A stretch of 64,000 nucleotides of DNA from Brachionus manjavacas. Taxonomy: Eukaryota; Rotifera; Eurotatoria; Ploima; Brachionidae. The stretch is from contig JAHQIY010000009.1 in NCBI GenBank assembly GCA_019054805.1, forward strand, positions 2,790,001 to 2,854,000, given 5' to 3'. Position numbers and translations under genes: made by a program. Below, in pieces: positions 37,701-46,700 of this stretch; position 1 is the stretch's first letter, and each line of letters begins with the position of its first letter. The notes under the pieces are model-generated. The model saw only the letters and a program-made list of their open reading frames with translations. It ran no database searches and had not been told where the DNA came from.

Positions 37701-40700
37701 CTATTTTTCATCATCGACGAGAAAAGATTGGAATTTTTTCTCTTTTCTCTCCATCTTTTACTTTTTGACAAACATATAAACAAAAAATTATTTTACGCTA
37801 TCAAACACACACACACACACACACTGAGAGTCAGTAGAGCTCAAATAATATTTAAGCTTTGAATTGAATTACTTAAGTGGCCAAATATTCGCGGCGTCTA
37901 GCGAACGTTTGGCCTGCACACCTGTCCCACGTCCCCCCTCCCCCAACCCAATTTATTTAACATTATCTAATCAATTTTATTTTTAATTACTTAACCTCTA
38001 ATAAAAAATTTTTTTTGTTTTTTTTTGTTTTGTTCTCTTTTTTTGTGCATGTTTTTGTTTTGTGCCGAACAGAAAGTTCGCAGGAACGCCGCAAACAACG
38101 CATCGAACGACACAGGCTGCTTACCTTGCAACAATATGATTTAAGCATGAAAAATTTGATAATAAACAACATAAACGATTTGACAGAGACGCTCAAGATG
38201 AACAAGATGGTCAAGAAGCCGGGCGCTGGCTACCCGGCCTCTGACAACGCGTCCAGCAACGACGAGGACGAAATGGAGCACGAGGTGAACATAAAAACTC
38301 TGAGCATTCAATCAGAAGACGACGACGACGACGAGTATGTCGTCGAGAGCTTCGAGCAAACCTACTCGGTGGTCAACAACGAAATAAAAGAGGACCCGTT
38401 TGTGCAGAGCTTGAATTTGATTAAAAGTATTAAGGGTCCGGCGAGTCCGAAGAGCACCTCGTCCGACTCCAGCTCCAGCTCTAGTCTAAGCATAGCCAAT
38501 TCGTCGTCGTATTCGTCCGTCTATCAGAACGCTAGCTTGTACAACCCGAACAGAATGTACCGGAATGGTTTGAGCCCAGGCATGGTTTTTATTTTTATTT
38601 TTTATTTTTTGCATGCTAATGACACTAACACTTTTTGGCTAACATGACTAATTTTTTTGCTTTCAGGAGTCTATTTAGTTTTTAATAAGCTTTTTTAGAA
38701 AATTTAATTTTTTTTAAAATCTAGTACAATTAATTAATTTTTATTACTAGACACTGGCGAAAAATTTAGCTAGAATTTATTTAAGGATTTATTGGAAAAA
38801 AAATTCATTTTTTAAACGCTTGGCTGACTTTTGATCTACTAGAACGTAAATAGTTTAGGCAAAATAAAAAATAATTTAATAATCACAAAACGAAAAAAAT
38901 TAATTCTGTTTATTGATAAATTTTTATTGATAAATTAGATTTTTGTGAATCAGAATTAAACAAAATGAATTAACTTTAAAAAACTGTTTGGTTCCATAAT
39001 TCTAATGTTCACTACCTTTTTGCTTGGCAATTTGATTAGATTCAAAAGCTTGACTCAGAATAACTCGTTGTTAAAATTTAAGTGCTACAATCTTGTCTGA
39101 TGACTTCTTTAATTTTTTCGATTAATTGATTTTCATCGGTAGAAGGGCTATCATGGCTTTTCGATTCAATCTATTCTGAAACATTTACTAATTTAAAGAT
39201 AAAGTTGTTTAAGATTTAAATTTATATTGCTTCATCTCTTCAATTTATTACTTTTTATTTTTTTTTTATTTTGCCTATGAGGCTTAAATCAATAAATAAT
39301 AATAATAATAATTAATTTTAAAGTCTTATGCTTCAAGTCCAGTTGATAATGAATACAATGTTTGATTCTAGTCTTCATTTGAGATTATTTGTTCTTCGGA
39401 CTTCAATCTTTGATTTTTCAAACCTTCGTGTTTTCTTCTAAATTTTTTTCTCTGACATCAAACTCATCTTTGCTTCGCATTAGAACTTAATGGTTCGGAG
39501 AAAGATCAATATTTATATTTTTCATCATGTTGTTACTGTTTGGAATAAACCTTTACAATAATTTAATTTACTCGAGTTAGTATTTGCGATTTTGTTCAAT
39601 TTGTAGATTTAAATCCAAAACGCTTATCATTAAAATTGCAGTTTTAAATTTTAAATAATATGTTGGGTTTATTTTGCAATCATTAAAAATTAAATGTTTT
39701 TCTTGTTAATTTAAATTGGTACTTATTTTTTTCCAGTTCTGAATTTTTCACTTGGGAAATAATTTTAGTTTAATGAAAAAAATTTGAACTGAATTTTCAT
39801 CAAACCAATATTAAATTAACAATTTAAAAGTAATTAGAAGTTGTTTTTTTCCATGACTTTTTATGGCTTTATAATTTGGTTATTTTTAAGTGAACCAGTA
39901 AAAACATAAAATTTTTTTTACAAAAAAATTTAAAAATAGGAGGTGAAAAAAATTTGCCTAAAATCTTTGTAAAAATTACATTAAAGATCAATGCAATATT
40001 AAGTCAATCGAAAAAAAAGCCATTTTGCCACATTTAAAACGGTACATGGAGTTAAATTCAAAGTAGTAATGCTAAATTTTTTCCAATATTAAAAATAAAA
40101 ATAAAATCTTTCAGAAATTAATAATTACTCTATGACAAAAGAAGTTACTTATTTTATTTTAGCCTCATTTACTTTTTTCTTTTGAACAATCACTTCATTG
40201 GGGACAATCTCATGAGAAAAAAAATTTTGGTTCTTTTTAGAAAAAATAAAGTTAAAATTAAAATTTTTTAAAAAATTTCACATATATACTTTTTTTAAAT
40301 TTAATTCTATTTTTATTAATTTAAAAAAGATAACCACAAAAATTATAAATTTAAATGATATTAAAGAATTAAACAAAGTAATTTTTGAATTGTTAAACAC
40401 AAATAATATTAAAAATTTCATTTAAAATAATTTATTAACAAAAAATTTTGATAAATAAAAAATTTCCGTATTTTATTGAAAACCATCTAATATAGATATA
40501 CAAAGGCATTATGATTTTCCGACAATTAAAAAATCAAAAGTCATTTAATTTTTATTTTATCAATTAAGTTAAAAAGAAATTATTAATAAAAAAAATTATC
40601 AATCTCATTTTTTAAAAAGAAATTTCGCAATCCCTTTGTTCAGCATTTACGGATTAATCTCATACTCACTGGTTTTAAAGGGTGCAGAAATTTTATGATT

Positions 40701-43700
40701 CGTTTCAAAAGGCATGACAGTACTTTTCACATTTCCATTTCAAATAAAGTTTAATTTTTGATAGATAGATTCTCTAAAAATTATATTTGAGAATTTTTTT
40801 TCATTTTTCTTGAAATAAAATAGGCTCGTAATAAAATGTTTTTTTAATAAAAATCTGATTATTTGAAAAAAAATATTTACTGATTTAAAACAAAATTTAT
40901 TTAGAATTAAAATCAAAATTTTTTGCTCTAAAACTTAAATCACACCTTTTTATCTTATTAATTCAAATTTTGCACTAGTCTAATAACATGCTATCCACTG
41001 CTAGATGTCTTTTTTTCCACCTTTTGTTAATCACTAATTTTTTTGTTAAAATAGCCGCTAACACATCAAAAACAAACAGTTCTGGTAGCACACTTCCGCA
41101 GCGTAATGTGCCGAATAACCTCAGCGATGCATGCAAACCAAACCCTACAACTAATCTATCAACAGTTAACTCGCTGGTCGGCAGTGCCACGGCCTCCATA
41201 AATCCATCAAGTCAAGGCTCGTCAAAGAATAAAAATAATCTTATTTTAGGCAAGCTGTACTCAAGTCAATCAGTGACCGATGACACACCACCTACGCCCA
41301 AGACCCCTAGTTACAGCAAGCCAAAAGATGAATACCGAACCGAGACCGAGATAATCCAGCGGCCTATGACAGTCCAGTCAATGTCAAAACAATTGACTTC
41401 ATGTACGCCCAAGAATTCGATCCTCACCCCACCAGCGACGCCCAATCAGTCCGATTCTTTCACCGGAATAGTCACTAGGGCCAAGGAGGGCCTTCAACAG
41501 CAGCACCAAAGCCAAAAATCTTCACCTAATCAAATAGCACCGAAAGAACAACCCTTTGATATTAATTTAGACACTGCCCAAATCGCCAACAAAATATTAA
41601 ACAGGGCACTAAAGATCAAAGATCTGGATTTTACCGATTTGACGAGCAAGGACGATTTTGATCCGACATCGGCGCCTTCTGCGCCTCCTCCGGCACCTCC
41701 GCCACCTCCTATGCTCGGCGGTCCTCCGCCGCCGCCACCATTTTTCGGCGTACCTCCTCCTCCACCGCCTCCGCCACCTAACTTGGGCTCGGGCGGTCCG
41801 CCGCCTCCACCACCGTCAATTTTCGGATCCAAGCTCACCAGAAATTCCATGAACACAAGCATTTTAAATTTAAAAGACGACGATGGCCATGATAAGAGAA
41901 AGTTGATTAAGCTTCATTGGAAAGAAGCCCAGGTACCAGTATTTTCATCGGACGAGTCCATTTGGACCTCGCTCACTCCTTTAGACTTGGACAAAGAAAA
42001 ATTGGCCCATCTTTTTGAGCTAAAGCAAAATGAAGTCAAGACAAAGGTAATTTTTTTTCTTTTTTTTTCGCCTTCCGGATTTTTGACCCGGAGTGATTTT
42101 AAATTAAGCATGGTTTTAATTTTTATTTTTTTTCCAAATTTTTTGCTCGATTTTTTAAAGGATGCTGTGAGTATTATTTGAATAGTTCTATTATTTTTTA
42201 TTAGCCTTGTTCGATTTAGCTTATAGTTTGTGATTTAGTTTGATTTTGGCTTCAAGTCTAATTTGTGATCAAAAAAATTTTTTCCCATAAAATGTCTTAG
42301 TACCAGAATTGACATGTCTGGCCAAAAAATTGTGTTTTTTTTTTTAAAGAAATGTCAATGTATCTAAGTTAATCAATTGTTGGATTTTAATTAAATAAAA
42401 ATTAAATAAAAAAGGACTGAGAAATGTTTGAAAATAAAGGTAAAAATTAGCAATTTCTTTATTAGAATATTCTTCACTAGCCTAAAAAAAAATTTAATGA
42501 ATATTTTTTATATTTCTTAGAAATTTTTCTGCTAATTTTTTCTTCAATATAAACAATTTTTTTAATATTTAGAAATTGTTTTTGGCAAAAAAAGCTACTT
42601 TTAAATGAAAATAATTTATTGCCAAACAATTTTATTCGCAATAAATTGAAATTTTTAAAATATCTTAGAATAAATTGGCAAACCGATTCTTAAAAAAATC
42701 AATTTAGAATCCTGGAGGATAAAATGAGAAAAAATTTTTAACTCCAACAATATTCCATTTGATATTGATTTCAAAGTCGTCAAAAGGTAATTAATGTATT
42801 TTTGGTCATTCCCTAATATCTTCTATTGCACTGAAAATCGGCTGACTAGTCGTTTTTTTTTCTTTTACTTCTTGTCTTTTTAGTGAAAGACTGTTTTCAC
42901 CTCAGATTCTTATATTTTTCAGGTAACATAGGTCATCAATTTCTGAACTCCCTCTTAAAAGTTTTCGGTGTGAGCTTTTGAGATTTTTTCCATTTCTAAA
43001 TTTTAAAATCAAAAAAATTTTAATTTCAAATTTAAGTTTTAAGTAATAAAGTTCAATTTTATATTCAAAATATCATTTCAATTCAAAGGGTTTATCTTTA
43101 GAATTAATTTAAATTATTATTATTAATTAAATTAAATTATTAATTTTTTTTCTCAATTCGTTGATAAAATCGATTTTGTAAAGTTTATTTTGAAAATTTC
43201 GGTAAGAATGATCAATCTTTTCATTTTATCAATTAATTTAAATTTAATATTTGAATTTTATTTTTTATTTTAATTTTGAATGCTAGATATTAATACTTTT
43301 GAAATAAAAATTAAAAAAAAATCAATTAATACATTTGAATTTAAAAATCGATTTTATCAGTGGATTAAACAAAAATTTTTTTTTAATAATTAAATTTAAT
43401 TAATTATTTAAAGCAAAACCCTTTGAATTGAAATGATATCTTGAATTGATAATCGACTTCAAGATGCCACTTGATTCTCTTTAAGATGGTATGATCTTTT
43501 ATAAAAAAAAACATATCCAATAATTGCTGATTAATTAAACAAAACAAGTTTTATTTTGTTTAGTTTTTTAAAAGTAGTTAAACTTTGAGATTTTGTCTTT
43601 TTAAAGATAATGATAAAGATCTTAATTTCATGCTCATCCGAAAAACCTAAAATTAGGATGCTTTCTTTCGCCAGATTAAATAAGAAAGAAATAATTATTA

Positions 43701-46700
43701 ACTTATTTATTAAAAACTTTATTTTTATTCATTTTATTATAGTTAATAGTAATCTAATAATATTTAAAAAAAAGGCTTTGATAGAATAATAATTAAAAAC
43801 ACAATTTTTTGACTCACTTAAATAGAATTATCCAAAACTTCTTTATAATATCCAAGATGACAAATTGGACAATCGCCTTTATTGTTTGATTTATTTATTA
43901 ATCAATATGTGTTATAATCACCTTGAAAAAAAATTTTTTTTTTTCAATTTTTTCATTTATCTATTCTTTTAGAAAGCGGGAGAAGGCAAAAAAGAAATAA
44001 CTGTGCTGGACGCAAAGCGCTCCAACATGATAATGATAGGAATGACAGCCCTGCCACCACCTCGAGTCATAAAAACAGCAATTATCAAAATGGACAGTAG
44101 TATAATCACAAAAGAAGGCATTGAAAAGCTGCTTACAATGCTGCCCACCGAGGAAGAGAAACAAAAAATCCTAGAGGCTCAAATGTCCAACCCGGACATA
44201 CCTCTGGGCAGTGCGGAGTTTTTTCTGCTTAATTTATCCTCAATAAGTGAAATAAAAGCTAGATTGGAATTGTGGTTGTTCAAGCTTGACTTTGAAACAA
44301 TCGAAACAGAGATTGCCGAGCATTTGTTTGATCTCAAACTTGGTATGGAGGAACTTAAAAAAAGCAAAACATTCAAGGACATAATACGCACTTTGAGAGA
44401 GATTGGAAACTTTTTGAATTCATGTGACGCCAGAGGCTTCCAGCTAGACTATTTGTCCAGGGTGCCGGAAGTGAAAGACACCGTCAACAAACATTCACTA
44501 TTGCAGCATCTTTGTTCCATAATACTTGAAAAATGCTCGGACACTACTGATTTATATGCGGATTTAGGTGGCATTAGTCGCTGTTCTAAAGCCGATTGGG
44601 ACGAAATTAGCCGCAAGATTAAAAAATTGGAAAGCGATTGTCAACTCTCATGGGACAATTTACGCGCCATAGCCAAACATGACAGCTCCACATTTCTAAG
44701 AAACAAGTAAGATCTCGGAAATAAATTTTTCTCTCAAATATTCTCTTCTTTCACTTGTGTTTTGGATCTATTAGTTTTTACAATCATAGGAATGATGAAA
44801 CTTCAAAGTATTTATTTTTAAGTCGCGTATAAACACCTAACAATTCTAAACCGATTTTAACCGCTAACCAAAATCGTAATTCCGCTCTTAGTTAACTTTT
44901 TAAGATGGACCCTCTTTGTTAATTAATTAAAATTTTATTACAGAACAAAAAAAATTTTAGTGTACCTTTTTTTAATTTAATAATTAGGAAAAATTAAAAT
45001 AGGATTATTTATTAGAATCATCAATTAAAAATTTTAATATAAAAAAATTAATACTTAAAGTTATTAATCAGTTTTAGAAAACATTGGTCCATTTCGTTTG
45101 CATTCATATCTCTGGCCTTTAAATATAGAATTCAATTCACACAGAATCCCTAAATAAAAAATTTAAAAATAAAAAAAAATTAAAATTTAAAATTACAAAC
45201 AAAAGCAAAATTTAGTAGAAGTAGTAGTAGTAGTAGAATAATTATGCGACCCTAAAGGATTAAGCTTCTTCCAAGCTATGGTAATAAATTAGACTTTTTC
45301 TTGAGCCACTTGGTTTGACAACTTCAAGTCATTTTAAATATAAATACAGTGCTGCTACGATACCTTGAATTCACCATATTTTACGTAAATTATGGTAAAT
45401 TCACGATATTTTACCATATTTACCGTAAAATATGGTAATCTAAAAAAGGGTATTTTTCGTAAAATAACGATAATTATCGTAAAATACCGATAAATTATTG
45501 TAAAATTCAGTGAAAAAAAATTTATTCCAAAAGGATCAACATTCAAAGAAGCTTGGGACAAGACAGCTAACAACCTAAAAGCAAAAAAAGCTAAAAAATG
45601 AAATTTATTTTGTAAATAATGTTTAAATATTAATTTTCATAATTTTTTTAGAAAAAAAATTGAATGAAATAATAAAAAATTCATTTTTCCTTTTCTGTTG
45701 AATTTTTACCATTTTTTACAAGAATTTACCGAAATTTACGTCAATTTTTGTCAAAAAAATTTTTTTTGTTTTTCTTTTTCAAAAATTCAAAAAAAAAATT
45801 TTTTTTCATGAAAATCGTTTTTTTTCGAGAAATTTTGGAAATTTTTTTTTCACTGAATTTTACAGTAATTATCGGTATTTTACGATAATTATCGTTATTT
45901 TACGAAAAATACCCTTTTTTAGATTACCATATTTTACGGTAAATATGGTAAAATATCGTGAATTTACCATAATTTACGTAAAATATGGTGAATTCAAGGT
46001 ATCGTAGCAGTACTGTACCTAGATCTTTTTCAAGAGTTGTTTTAGATAAATTCTCTGTGCCGTATATACTAAAAATTGTTAAATTAAACAAAGGATTTTT
46101 TGAGCCAACATGCATTACACAGCATTTTTCGATTTTTTAATCCAAAGATCAAGAAAGTGACCAACTTGAAATAAAGTCAATATATTTTTGAAGTACAAGA
46201 TTATCTTGTGAACTCTTGATTACAGACAAAACTTTGGTATCATCAGCATATTTCTCACATTTATTAACTAAACTAGTCAAAAGGTTATTCATAAATATAT
46301 AAAATAAAAGAGGTCCCAATACTGAACCTTGAGGTACTCTGCTGGCTACATCTAAACAACTTGACATGGATGAACTCAAAATGACTCTTTGTTTCCTCGC
46401 GCGGAGAAAGTCACTTATTTAAAAGTTAATCATTTTAGTAAGACCATAGCTCTCAAGTTTATGTAATAATCTATGAGATACCATGTCAAATGCTTTAGAA
46501 AAATCGGTGTTTATTATATTATATTATATTTCATCTTTTTACAAGATCCAAATCAAATTTAGTTTCTTTAATAAGTCTTGAAGCTTTAAAGAGTTTTATT
46601 CTCATTGAATCTTAATTTTTTTAAATATTCTTAAAAAATTTTACTATCTATTTATATCGTTTTGGATCAGGGTTTATGATGGCAAATGCCCAGATTTCTT

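Noticed and set aside
37805-37824. CRISPR-like or structured repeat
   Set aside because: It is a simple AC microsatellite. No spaced direct repeats of CRISPR type occur anywhere in the window.
41530-41862. 110-codon minus-strand Gly-rich ORF
   Set aside because: The complement of the FH1 proline codons produces glycine runs; it is a shadow of formin exon 8.
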